Positions 18,661 through 28,176 of a stretch of 28,176 nucleotides of DNA are shown here, in pieces (position 1 is the first letter of the stretch; every line of letters starts with the position of its first letter). The position numbers and the translations under genes were made by a program. The DNA is from Fragilariopsis cylindrus CCMP1102 (Eukaryota > Bacillariophyta > Bacillariophyceae > Bacillariales > Bacillariaceae). The stretch spans positions 1 through 28,176 of the forward strand of contig FMBT01000656.1 of NCBI GenBank assembly GCA_900095095.1, written 5' to 3'. The notes under the pieces were generated by a model. The model saw only the letters and a list, made by a program, of their open reading frames with translations. It searched no databases and was not told where the DNA came from.

Positions 18661-20734
18661 ATGGTCAATTCTTCTGGAGGAGAAGAGGATCGTGAGGCAC
18701 GAAAAAAACGTGACAATGCCCAAGTCGACAATAACGATGAGGATGATGATGACGACGACGACGACGACGACGGAATAAAAGGGCATCAAAAAACGCAATA
18801 AAGAGAGCGAACGGGATGTAAAATCTCAAGAGAAAATACGAGCCGATGATACGATTAGCAAAACAAACGCCGTCGCCACCGACGGCAAATGTGCCAACGC
18901 CAACGCCAACGCCAACGCCAACGCTAAGAACGACAGCCAGAAAATAGATAATACTCGAATAATGAGGAATTTGGTAGTAGGTGTCGGTGTCACAACTACA
19001 AATAACGCAACCAATAGTAAAAGTTCAACGACGAGGAAGACGGGGACACCAAAAACAGCAGCAGCAGCAGCAGCAGCGATGAACTCTCGTAACAATCAAT
19101 TTCATAGTCACCACACTTCTACTACAAGCAAAAATAGTCGGAATGGAAATAAATTAAAACAACAGCAACAAGATTATGTTTGGGATTTAGAAAGTGCTCT
19201 CCTTTATCTTGTTTCAATCGGGAATAATAATGGAAACAGAATCAATAACAATAACAATACAGTATTAGAAGGACAGCAACCAGGTGGTGTAAATGAAAAC
19301 AACAACAAGAAAATGAACAAAATCAATTACGACAATAGTGATAGCACAAAGAAAAAAAGCGCTGCCGTCGTCGACGTCGTTGTTACTGGAGAGAGCACTA
19401 CAAGTATTGATAACAGAACAAGAAATAATGGTAGAGGAAAAGCAAAAGTGTTTGATGCGAGGGAGAAGCACGAGAATGAAAATATTTACGATAATCGTGG
19501 TGATAATGACAATCACGAAGATGAAAATGAAAATGATTCACGGGAATATTTAACGAAGGAAAAATGTTCATGGATTACATTTCGAACTGCGCACGCTGGC
19601 GATGCTGCACCGATTGCTCATTGGTATCGCCGACAAAGATCTGAAGAGCGTTGCCGTCATCGACGACAACATCATCAACGAATGCCACCCATAACCAACA
19701 TAGAGCATGATGATGATGAGGAGGATGAGGAAGATCATGATGATGAGGATGCGGTGGTAGATGACGACGAAGAACCAGAAATTGATAAACATCAACAAAA
19801 CCAATCCAGCAACGCTACTCTCGATGGAGAAGTTTTTAATATAAGAAATAATCACCGTCGTGATAGTGATAGTAGTAATACTAACAGTAATATTGATAGT
19901 AATAATAACAGCAATCTAGAAGAAGGGGAAAAAGAAAATAATAATGACGACGAAGAAGAAACATCTTCGTTACAGCTCGAACACTGGTTAGCCGAAGGAT
20001 TAGGAGATGAAAATTCTTGTCCTTCCGTATACGGAATGTTAGCATACGTACATTGTTCGTCCTCGTCCTTGCCGGTTTTGGATAGTAACACTAAAAAGAA
20101 CTCCGACCAGGAGGACAAGGACAGCAACAGCAGCAATAACAATAACAATAACAATAACAATAATCAAACAATAAGTACCGAAAAGAATGATCGTCCTTCA
20201 GATAATTCGGCTGGTAGTCTGGCTGCAGTTGTCTTACTCAGCCTGGCATGGACGTCAGGAAAGCGAAATCTTCGGATTGAATGGATGGCAGTCGATCCTC
20301 AACTACCTTTGTTAAGAACATCCTCTCACTATATAGCTCACAAGAACAACAACAAGAACAACAACAACAATGATAACAATAATACCGGCACGACGACGAC
20401 GAAAATTCTGACCACAGCAGCAGCAGCGTCTACTGCATCGTCGTCTATTGACAACAATAACAGCCATCATCACCAGCAACAAGAACAAGAACAACAACGA
20501 AGCGAGGAGGTATTGGCAATTGAACAAAAAGTATGGTTGCGAATCAATACATTGTCAATTATGACTGCTTGCCAGGCAATTTCTATCGATGAGGACGTGC
20601 TGTTGATGACATCGTCATCGACGGCGACGACCTCGAGGTACGTCACCGAAACTTCGTTGGACCATGATAATAATATGGTGAATATTAATAACAAGAAAAA
20701 GATACAACATCGGGTGGAACCAACCGCCGGATAA
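18661..20734 (+). CDS. Low-complexity protein with a possible GNAT acetyltransferase core (about 690 aa, one frame break)
   Basis: The ATG at 18661 opens a hydrophilic N-terminus with a poly-Asp run and stops at 18799. One base near the AAAA at 18777-18780 shifts it into a frame (KGIKKRNKESERDVKSQEK) that is open through repeated Ala-Asn to the ATG at 18962 and on to 20734, so one gene is likely. Ordered islands lie among poly-N, poly-Q and poly-D tracts: WITFRTAHAGDAAPIAHWYR (like the first strand and helix of a GNAT domain), LQLEHWLAEGLGDENSCPSV, SLAAVVLLSLAWTSGKRNLR running into IEWMAVDP, and VWLRINTLSIMTACQAISID. The order fits a GNAT acyltransferase enlarged by inserts, but the acetyl-CoA loop (Q/R-x-x-G-x-G/A) is not seen. 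Function is tentative. A regulatory low-complexity protein is the alternative. Confidence 0.5.
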
Positions 20735-21090
20735 TAATAGAAATAGTTAGCTACTTCATTAAGATCATAACATGCATACTTGTACTGTCCAAAAATAATT
20801 GACTAATTGTTGAAGAAAACGAAAGATCAAACACGGTATGGTGCGGCGCCCACGAAATAATTGTATTGTTCAAGAAATCGAATTTTGTTCACGAAAAGTA
20901 CGGCTATCCTTCATTATTGTACTTATATTATGGTCAGAATGAACTCGTCTTCCGTGCAAGAATTCACCGCAAATATCTACAGTATGATTATCTACTATAA
21001 ATGATGTGAAAAAGACCGCACCTTAGAATTGTGTGTTTCCATACTTTGATAAAATAGCTGTTATTCAATACTACCTGTACTACTTTCTTT
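20735..21090. other. Intergenic, convergent 3' regions
   Basis: The 356 bp between two convergent stops are AT-rich without open frames or RNA genes that I recognise. They are presumably 3' untranslated sequence. Confidence 0.5.
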
Positions 21091-22760
21091 TTACGTCCTG
21101 GGGATTAAAAATACATCATCGGGCGCTTGTTCACCTAACCGTTTCGCTGCCCACGAACGGGGAACGACTCGAATTTCTCGCATTCCTTTATACCTGTCTA
21201 GTTTGACTACACAATTATGCGATTTTTCTGTTGGTGCAAGTACCGCTATAAGAATCCCAGTTTTACCTGTATCGGGTCCTTGACATAAAACGACTAAATC
21301 ACGAACTTCAGCAGGATCTTTTATCGGATCGGAATAAACTAATGCGTCTTTGTATTCCTTGTACAATACCTCATTGTCAATGACACTATCATAATAGGTA
21401 TACAAACCTCCAACACGAAGATATCGATCCAAATAAAGACTCATATCAGCATAGGCTAAAAATGATGTACATTATATTATATATGCAAGTCATCATTGAC
21501 AAAGAGGAGAAAAGAAGAAAATAATTGTATGCCAGTATTAGTGCATGCATAAATGGCACAATACCGTAGAACACGAGTGTAACAATCGATTATTGATGTA
21601 CAATAAATGCCTTACCTAAATAAGCCTCATCAATAGATTGTTTATCAACAGCAATTTTCAAACGTTGAACAGATGCAAAGAAACGACCAACTTCGTACCG
21701 TAATGCAACTCGTAAACCTTTATCGGATGGTGAATCACTTGGGAATGCTGCATCTGTATAGGTGGTAAAAATGTTTACATAGGAACGTAATTGCGCTGGA
21801 TACGGTGGTAATAAATCCCATCGTTGTTGCATCAAATCTCTTTGTAATTCATCCTACAACAACAAAACACAAAAGAGATAAGCGTGTGAGACAATAATAA
21901 TCAGGATGGAATATATATGACAAAATGCCACAGAAGAAAAAATGCGAGGAGTTATGTCGTGTTAGTTCACGTCGAAAGCACATTATCTGAGATTCCTTCT
22001 TGAAGGATGATTGATATACATCTTGAAATTGTTCTTGTTTCTTTTAAATTATCCATAACACACCTCTTGTTGCGCACACACACACACACACACACACACA
22101 AATATACATACATAGCATATATATATATACCGCATAACTTACCATTTTGAACGTAGCTGAACGAATTCGTTGAGCTAATCCTCCACCCTTTCTACTAACA
22201 TTGAGACCAGCCTGAACAGATGCGGCAGCAGCATCCTTGGTCATAGCTTTACTATTACTATTGTCAGCAGTAGCAGTAGCGTATGTAGGAAGTATTGTCG
22301 AAACTGTTGTTATTTGAGCTGTGGTCAACAACCCCCCTAATAATAACTTATTACCCATTTGCTCAAAAAATCTTCTTCGTCGTGGATAGTATTGTTGCTG
22401 CTGCTGTTGTTGAATTTTATTATTATTATTACTATTATTGTAGTTGTTGAGATTGTTGTTTTGTCGACGATTTTCGTCCTTTTCTATATCAGTATTATTA
22501 TCGTTGTTATTTTCGGAGTTGGAAATAGAACGTATTCTTGTCTGTGATGATGACAATGATGATATTGGGAATGCTAACACGACGACTGATGCTGTTGTCA
22601 TCGATGCCGACGTTGCCGAATCATCCTCGCGGAAAATAATGATGTTATTGTTTCCTCGACAAATAAACAAAAGGAGGATACTGCATAAAAAAGATCTATT
22701 CGTAGTGGCATGTATTCTTCGAGACTTTCTTTTCATTGTGAAAGCTGATGATTCATTCAT
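21091..22760 (-). CDS. Predicted thylakoid-lumen helical protein, three exons, 406 aa
   Basis: Exons read 22760-22143, 21853-21616 and 21455-21091, with GT-AG introns of 289 and 160 nt in matching phase. The N-terminus has a hydrophobic signal (FLCSILLLFIC), then a second apolar run ending VLAFP, resembling an F-type plastid signal. A poly-N/poly-Q spacer follows, then RRRRFF (127-132), a hydrophobic stretch and an AxA site (YATA), as in twin-arginine lumen targeting. The mature part is helical (LLPPYPAQLRSYVNIFTTYT, ALRYEVGRFFASVQRLKIAV, YADMSLYLDRYLRVGGLYTYY), recalling small PsbQ-type bundles. The last ~75 residues look beta-rich (VLCQGPDTGKTGILIAVL), faintly KOW-like. No family is assigned with certainty; a photosystem assembly or extrinsic role is a guess. 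Intron 1 carries a CA repeat. Confidence 0.7.
22075..22101. repeat. (CA)n microsatellite in intron 1 of the lumen-protein gene
   Basis: About 13 CA units within the intron 22142-21854, close to its donor and next to an (AT)n run. It is the third dinucleotide array of this kind in the window, and all three are intronic. Confidence 0.9.
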
Positions 22761-23619
22761 TTGCTTATATATATAAATTTGATGCGGTTTGGTTTGAATA
22801 CTACTACGGTATACTAAATATTTAAAGATAGATCGTTATGATGAATGAACTAGATGTGTACCGAATATTGCCGTTCGTTATCTGCCGCTTGTTTGTCCTT
22901 CTTCTTCTATTTCTCTGATTTGGTTGTCTACTTGTCTTCGTCCTTTGTCTATTATTTATTTGATGATGTCTCGTTCCCTTAAACTTTCGCGGGTGAATCG
23001 ATGCTTCTTTATTCTTTATGGATTGCGACTTGTAATGATCTCTTCAAAAAGATTTTTATTTCTTTGATGCGCGCGACTTTGCACGCGCACTTCTAACAGC
23101 ACAGCACAGCATCTGACGAACCAGCGATTCTTCCGCGCTCATTCAAAATATGCCGTGCTTTCTTCGTCCATTTTCAATCACTTTTCATTCACAGTCTCGA
23201 ACTCGCCCATAAATAATAAAAGAACGCTATTTATGTGTTTTACGACCTCGCACTTAGCATTCCGATACTGTAAACGTAATGCAAACATGCCGGCAACAAT
23301 TAATTTCGCTTAAAGAGGATGATGAGGTTGTCCGGAAACGTAGACTGCAGCAACTTTTTGAAAATACGTCTTAGGAAGTAACGAATACTTCTTCCTTCGT
23401 CTAGACGAAGGAAGTGCCAAGACTAAGACTACTTACAAACAACTTGTAAAATATGAAATGTATCGACCACATAACTTACTGCGAACCCCAGCTTGAAACG
23501 ACAAAGTCGGGGAAAAAGAGCTTTCTTGTCATAAAACGAGAAATCAGTAATCAGCAATCGCAACCAAAATACTTCAACCATAATATATATAATATATATA
23601 ATATATACATTCTATTATC
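22761..23619. promoter_or_regulatory. Divergent intergenic region
   Basis: About 860 bp between divergent starts. It contains a GCGCGCGACTTTGCACGCGC stretch (about 23071-23090), a 24-bp perfect palindrome at 23391-23414 and an (ATAAT)n-like run just before the plus-strand ATG at 23620. A short open frame at 23453-23665 overlaps the Mpv17 start and is not judged real. Confidence 0.45.
23391..23414. repeat. 24-bp perfect palindrome
   Basis: CTTCCTTCGTCT is followed directly by its exact reverse complement, centred on TCTAGA, with no spacer. It lies 206 bp upstream of the Mpv17-family ATG. A dimeric transcription factor site or the tip of a hairpin are possible readings. Confidence 0.8.
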
Positions 23620-24666
23620 ATGTTCGCATCACAAGCTTACGGTTCATTTGCAAGATGGTACGTAACAAATTTGAAGGCTAAGCCATATCTGATCAACGCT
23701 GGATCAGGACTTATCTTGATGTCAGCCGGCGACGTCATAGCACAAAAAGTACAAATTGGTGGAAACGAACGACATCAGGTCGTCGTTGACGAATCGGAAC
23801 GATTATTGTTGAAACGACAGAAGCGACAGAGAATAAAAACAGAAGATCAACAACAGCAATGTCACAACAATAACAATAATAATGGCACAGATACAACAAC
23901 AACCACGGAATCTGCGTTCCAGCAACTGTTCTTGCATGGTGCAGCAACAACAGCAACTACTTCTACAAGCATTACTGATGTTGTTGCCAACGTTGTTGCT
24001 ACGTCGTCATATTACAAAAAGTATTTAAAGGATGAATGTTCCTTTTGGGATACATCACGTACCGCAAAAATGGCAGTATGGTCTGTATTATTTACACCAT
24101 TTTATGTTGGTATCTATAAAACCTACGACAGGTATTTACCGAAACGTACTCCGGCTAGTATCGTAGCACGGGTCGGTCTTAGTTTCCTGGCCTCCGTACC
24201 CATTAATTTTGCATTCTATACGTATGGAAATTTCGTGCAACATACAGCAGAGTGGTATACAGAACAACAACAAAAGCAACAACAAGAAGCAAAGGTAGTA
24301 GTCCCGTATCGATTCGATCAATTAGTGGAAAAGACTAAAAGAAAATTAGATGCTGAATTATTCAATACAATAAAAACATCGGCAACATTTTGGATACCAA
24401 TAAATTTTCTTTCATTTTCGATTGTCCCAGCACATATACAACCATTATCACTTATGTTCTTTTCTGTATTTTGGAATTGTTATCTAAGTATGTCACAACA
24501 TCGGGAGGTCAAGGTCACAACAGCTGCTGCTGATATTCTTCCATCATTATCATCATCATCATTATCATCATCATTATTATTGTGTACGGCACAAGTGATA
24601 GCGACATCAACGACAACAACTCAGCAACAAACGAGTCCTGATAGTACTGCTACTATTGAAGAATAA
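23620..24666 (+). CDS. Mpv17/PMP22-family membrane protein, 348 aa
   Basis: Mpv17/PMP22 proteins are four-helix integral membrane proteins of mitochondria, peroxisomes or plastids, proposed to form channels. The N-terminal signature is present: ARWYVTNLKAKPYLINAGSG with GD.IAQ (GDVIAQ, residues 37-42). The middle shows DTSRTAKMAVWSVLFTPFYV followed by YKTYDRYLP. The C-terminal signature is FWIPINFLSFSIVPAHIQPL and FWNCYLS. The family is usually about 180-220 residues. The extra length comes from a Gln/Asn/Thr-rich insert after the first helix (about residues 50-135), a Gln-rich loop and a Ser/Thr/Gln tail made of trinucleotide repeats. It is a single exon starting at the first ATG. Organelle location cannot be read from the sequence. 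Confidence 0.88.
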   Translation: MFASQAYGSFARWYVTNLKAKPYLINAGSGLILMSAGDVIAQKVQIGGNERHQVVVDESERLLLKRQKRQRIKTEDQQQQCHNNNNNNGTDTTTTTESAFQQLFLHGAATTATTSTSITDVVANVVATSSYYKKYLKDECSFWDTSRTAKMAVWSVLFTPFYVGIYKTYDRYLPKRTPASIVARVGLSFLASVPINFAFYTYGNFVQHTAEWYTEQQQKQQQEAKVVVPYRFDQLVEKTKRKLDAELFNTIKTSATFWIPINFLSFSIVPAHIQPLSLMFFSVFWNCYLSMSQHREVKVTTAAADILPSLSSSSLSSSLLLCTAQVIATSTTTTQQQTSPDSTATIEE

Positions 24667-25069
24667 ATGATACAAAGGAATGAATTTTAATCCTCTTTTT
24701 ATTCGTCGTCATCAGCATCAGACCACATTTTAGTAATTCTTAATTTTTAAACTTAATTTTTTATTAGACATAACATTTTGCATATAAATGATAGTTCATT
24801 AAGCCGTTGGAGCTTCCAACATCCATTTCCATTCCTCCGTTGTCCGTCTTTATTGATATGTAGAAAATAATGATCTATAAATTCGAAAATTGCCATAAAT
24901 AATGAGAAGAATATACTCGAATTAAGACAACCAGCAACTTCGTAACTTATTTCAAACTTTAAGGGATGCGATTTTTTAAATGTTTCGTATAAATTTATAT
25001 TATCCACGTTTGAAAGGAGAATGATTGCTGCTGTGGATTCATTTTGTTGTGGATTGTGATTTCTGATTT
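24667..25069. other. Intergenic
   Basis: AT-rich sequence between two plus-strand genes. A 112-codon minus-strand open frame (24753-25091) overlaps the start of the next gene. It has a hydrophobic patch but no recognisable domain and is left uncalled. Around 24797-24840 a short stretch resembles the 3' coding end of the MATE gene (ATGGAAATGGA ... GGCTTAA), possibly a scrap of a duplicate. Confidence 0.4.
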
Positions 25070-26056
25070 GTGATTGCGATGGATGCTTCATGTTTTATTT
25101 TTTCCAATCAACACATGCTACAACACATTGTCAACATGTTGCTAAGAATATTGATAATACTGGTCGCTATAGTGTGCGACAGCAATGCTAAGAAATTCCA
25201 CCGGTCTACAGGTAGTGGCAGAGCACCAGCCTTCATCTCAAGTAGCGGTAGGCCGAAACAGCAACAGGCGGCTTGTTCCCATCGTCTGCAGTCGACTACC
25301 AGCGATAACATCGTCGACCATCAAGTGTGGACTTTCGATGATATACAAGATTTTGCTCGCAAGGAAGGAGTAGAATTGTCGAAAACTAATCTAGGTCCAG
25401 CCTTTCGTACGGTTGCAAGATCCACGCATAACAGTACTAAAATTTTGGGATACGGTGAAGGATTTGTACGACCGGCCGGTAAAATTCTCCACCTTGACAA
25501 GATGGAAGTTTTCAAACCCATTGTAAAGCAGGTTCGGAAAGAAAACCCTGATTTTCGAGGTGGCGGAACGATATTTGGTGTTGGCTTGTTATTTGGATAC
25601 CAATGTTTACTCCATGGTGCGTTCGTAGGTCGTGTCAGATTCGAAAGTTTTTAAATGGAAATTGTTATGATATATTTTATTGTTGTAGTAACAGTCCTCG
25701 TCTCACATTCGATGTTCTCTCGTTTCTATGTGCTAATGTCACTCCAACTATTTCAATGGTACATTTACCCCCCAACAAAATGTACAGGCATCGAAAACGG
25801 TTGTACCGAAGCAGAATTTCTCGCTATTGATGACGAAGACTTTCAACACAAACGATTAGTCCGTTTCTACAAAAATTCTGGCTTCAAAATCATTAAATAT
25901 GTAGGAGAAGACATCCAAAGCATTCCAGATAGGATGGTTTGGGGTGGGTGTGGGACACTCATGCGAGGTAACATTAAGGATGACTTGCTGCCTCTATGGA
26001 GCAGTCTATTCATCAAAGCTACCGAAAGAGAAAAAAACAAAATTAATAAAGTGTAA
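25070..26056 (+). CDS. GNAT-like acyltransferase with signal peptide, two exons, 271 aa
   Basis: Exons read 25070-25616 and 25788-26056. The donor G/GTGCGTTC and acceptor TGTACAG/GC give a 171-nt intron and restore the reading CLLHGIENGCTEAEFLAIDD. The N-terminus holds a hydrophobic segment (MLLRILIILVAIVC) ending near SNA, so the protein probably enters the ER and perhaps the plastid, although no ASAFAP motif is clear. The core (VWTFDDIQDFARKEGVEL... GTIFGVGLLFGYQCLLHGIE ... AIDDEDFQHKRLVRFYKNSG, then FKIIKYVGEDIQSIP) has the order of a GNAT fold: a strand with a helix, then D-x-D/xH...LVRFY..xGF as in the C-terminal half of N-acetyltransferases. Substrate unknown. Start choice among Met1, Met4 and later Mets is uncertain. 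Confidence 0.72.
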
Positions 26057-26295
26057 TACGTAATTGACTATACTGCTAAATAGCTACAAGTTGTAACCAG
26101 TATTTATCGATCGGCATTTAGTGATAATGCATACCAGACATAGAGAGGTCTAAGGATGCTGTTAGAGGGAAGGGTAATATAATGTGGCATTACAAAACAA
26201 AAAAAGTGAACGCACTCGTACAGGAGGTTAATTCGATTAATTTGGAACTAATGTATTTATATAGTACTCTGTTATTACTATTAAATATAATCGTT

Positions 26296-28176
26296 TTAAG
26301 CCATTGGACTTTCACCGTGTCCATTTCCATTTTTGTCTGACGCCTTGTTCGAAAATCGTTCCCTTAGAATAAAGACTCTGCTCAGAAATGCAAGAATTCG
26401 GAATGTTTGATATCCAAGGAATACATTCCACACTGACAATAGACTTATGATATTATTTGTTGCTCCAACTTTTGCAATATATTTCAACCTTAGCATTAAG
26501 ATAGGTACAACCACAAAGAATATACCATATATCCGACCTAGAAATTTCAAATCACGTAAACCTAACAAGATCCCTTCAGATGCACAAAAAAATCCATGCG
26601 TTGATAAAAGTGCAAACATAATTGGTACCACACTTTGAACAATTGATGTTACTGCCGTATCTGATGTTAGTAATGGACATGCAAATGGGATAGAAATTGC
26701 TATCAATGATAAGAATATACCCAGACATCCAGCAACTTTGTATATATTTTTGATTGTTTGGTTCATATCAATTATAGTACTATTTGCTACCGGTTTCTCA
26801 CTCTGACTTTTTGCTGATGATGTATTATGTTGTTGTTGTGTAGTAGTAGTAGTATTAGTAGTATCAGCAGTAGTATCAGTATCAGTATTAGTATTAGAAT
26901 CAGAAGCTGCTGAAATTATTGATGGTAGAAAACTTTGTGCAGCTAAGCTGCAGGAATCACCAATAGGAATCAATGTATAAAAAATCGATGTTATTATTTG
27001 CTGTGCTGCCATACTGGCAGTATCTAATGTAGACGATACAACATGTCCCATCGCAATATACGTACTACAGCGCCCAATTTGTGTGGTTGTGACGGGAATG
27101 ATATATGGACTAAAATCTTGTATTGTTTTCTTGCATGGTAACGCAAAAAAACTTTTCCATTTCAATCTTCCTGCCAACAAACCTTTTGTGGATAGCTTGT
27201 TTTCCCTCTTTTTCGTTCTTTTGTTCCCAGATAATTGTAATATTTTGTTGTTGCTACTGCTATTGCTATTGCTAGTACTTGTACTTGTACTTGTACTTGT
27301 ACTTGCAGCAGGTTGTTGTTGTCGTCGTGTTGAAGAAGTAAATTTGTAGAAGAAAAGACCCAAGGCAAAATATTGTGATGCTGTTGTTGCCCACGCTGCA
27401 CCAGCTGTACCACCAACCCATGGTATCTTTCGTCCAACTAAGGCAATATCAAGCACCAAATTCATTACAGCAGCAGTAATAATGATCTGGAACGGAGTTT
27501 TGTTATCTTGTAAACCCAAACAAGCTGCTTGACTTGTACCAATCATTGCAGCTGCTGGCATTCCAAATGCTCGGATCGCAACGTACTTCCATGCAGCACG
27601 AATAACTTCAGTGTCTATAGTATCATTCCCGATAAGAGGTACAAGCATGCGTTTGGAAGTAAGAAGGATTAATCCTCCTAAGCCAGTACCGATAAGGAAT
27701 GCAAATCGGAGTGAACCAATAAAAGAATCTTTGATTTCATCAGCAGTCTTTTTTTGTTTTGATGTCGCAATCATGTTTGTCGTACCAGTATACAGAAATG
27801 ACATAGTTCGAGCTGAATAATCTATAATCATCACGGCAGGATTCAAAGCTGCTTGTTGTAACGTTCCACAGAATAAACCCACAGTAGCCGTATCGATCAT
27901 TGAAAGCATCGGACTGCATAAATAAACACCAATAGCTGGTATAGCAAACCTAACAACTCTCATAAAGGACGGTACTTCATACTGTTCCTGGTTACTGGTA
28001 GTAATGTCTTGTCGAACTAATTCGATCCCTCGTTTTCTCCATCATCGCACTACATGTAATTGCTTCGACTTCGACTTCGGCATCACTACCACTACTATTT
28101 GAACTAATGGAAAGTAGCTCGCCAGAATTAGAAGTTCTTTCATTCAGCTTCTGCAAATGACGTAGTGGCGGTAGTC
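26296..28176 (-). CDS. MATE-family efflux transporter, N-terminus beyond the window, one frame break
   Basis: MATE proteins export organic cations, metabolites or organic acids with H+ or Na+ antiport. The intact frame from 27963 gives 555 residues with about 12 hydrophobic helices. It opens VVRFAIPAIGVYLCSPMLSM and reads IDTATVGL..GT.QQAALNPAVMI (compare I D.a.VG), then ACLGLQDNKTPFQIIITAAVMN, VGGTAGAAWATTASQYFALG, AQQIITSIFYTLIPIGDSCS and ASEGILLGLRDLKFLG. A long cytosolic loop has STSTST and poly-Asn; a second insert is Thr/Asn/Gln-rich. Upstream of 27963 the frame continues as GIELVRQDITTSNQEQYEVP and then meets a stop. The adjoining frame (AEVEVEAITCSAMMEK) is open to the edge, so one extra A in the AAAA at about 28029 explains the break. 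The organelle is unknown because the true N-terminus is missing. Confidence 0.88.

Noticed and set aside
18820-19100. Minus-strand 89-codon hydrophobic open frame rich in Ala-Leu.
   Set aside because: It is the antisense of Ala-Asn and poly-Ala repeats in the plus-strand gene, which give artificial hydrophobic translations.
15877-22101. CA/GT dinucleotide arrays as a CRISPR-like or regulatory array.
   Set aside because: They are simple microsatellites inside introns; no spaced repeats or spacers.
24797-24845. Short similarity to the 3' coding end of the MATE gene, including an aligned stop codon.
   Set aside because: Only about 40 bp match by eye and neither the upstream coding part nor the 3' flank agrees, so a duplicated fragment cannot be separated from chance. 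An alignment score would decide.
24753-25091. 112-codon minus-strand open frame in the gap before the second GNAT gene.
   Set aside because: No domain or plausible ending, and it overlaps the start of a well-supported gene on the other strand. Expected length for AT-rich chance frames.

Overview
The window looks like nuclear DNA of a diatom or a close photosynthetic stramenopile. The evidence is a zeta-carotene desaturase whose signal peptide ends in an F-containing ASAFAP-type site (SCSA/FMP), a predicted thylakoid-lumen protein with stacked targeting signals, short GT-AG introns of 103-289 nt, a membrane hybrid histidine kinase, fossils of a Ty1/copia pol related to diatom elements, and many poly-N, poly-Q, poly-D and poly-S tracts. 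I saw no bacterial operons, tRNA, rRNA or CRISPR.

Layout. 1-3241 is gene-poor: the 5' part of an AT-hook gene running off the left edge, a ~190-bp tandem repeat, a 90-bp hairpin and two copia pol fossils in opposite orientations. 3242-7550 (-) is a long acidic, ankyrin and coiled-coil rod protein. It diverges from 8421-11327 (+), a membrane-anchored protein fusing a JmjC/cupin-8 hydroxylase-like domain to a PAPS sulfotransferase-like domain. 12019-13848 (-) is zeta-carotene desaturase. 14475-18158 (-) is a five-exon hybrid histidine kinase, divergent from 18661-20734 (+), a low-complexity protein with a possible GNAT core. 21091-22760 (-) is a three-exon predicted thylakoid-lumen protein, divergent from an Mpv17/PMP22 protein at 23620-24666 (+). 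25070-26056 (+) is a two-exon GNAT-like protein, convergent with a MATE transporter entering from the right edge (26296-28176, -).

The three spliced genes were modelled by hand and all junctions keep phase: the histidine kinase gives 1040 aa, the lumen protein 406 aa and the second GNAT 271 aa. Five other genes need one to three one-base frame corrections, and one also carries an in-frame TAG. This may be indel error in the assembly or real decay, and it cannot be decided from this sequence alone.

The most interesting items are the hydroxylase-sulfotransferase fusion, which could make a hydroxyl group and then sulfate it inside the secretory pathway; the rod protein with three exact internal repeat lengths (14, 36 and 21 residues); and the histidine kinase, whose second intron sits exactly before the phospho-acceptor His and whose introns 1 and 3 carry complementary CA and GU tracts.
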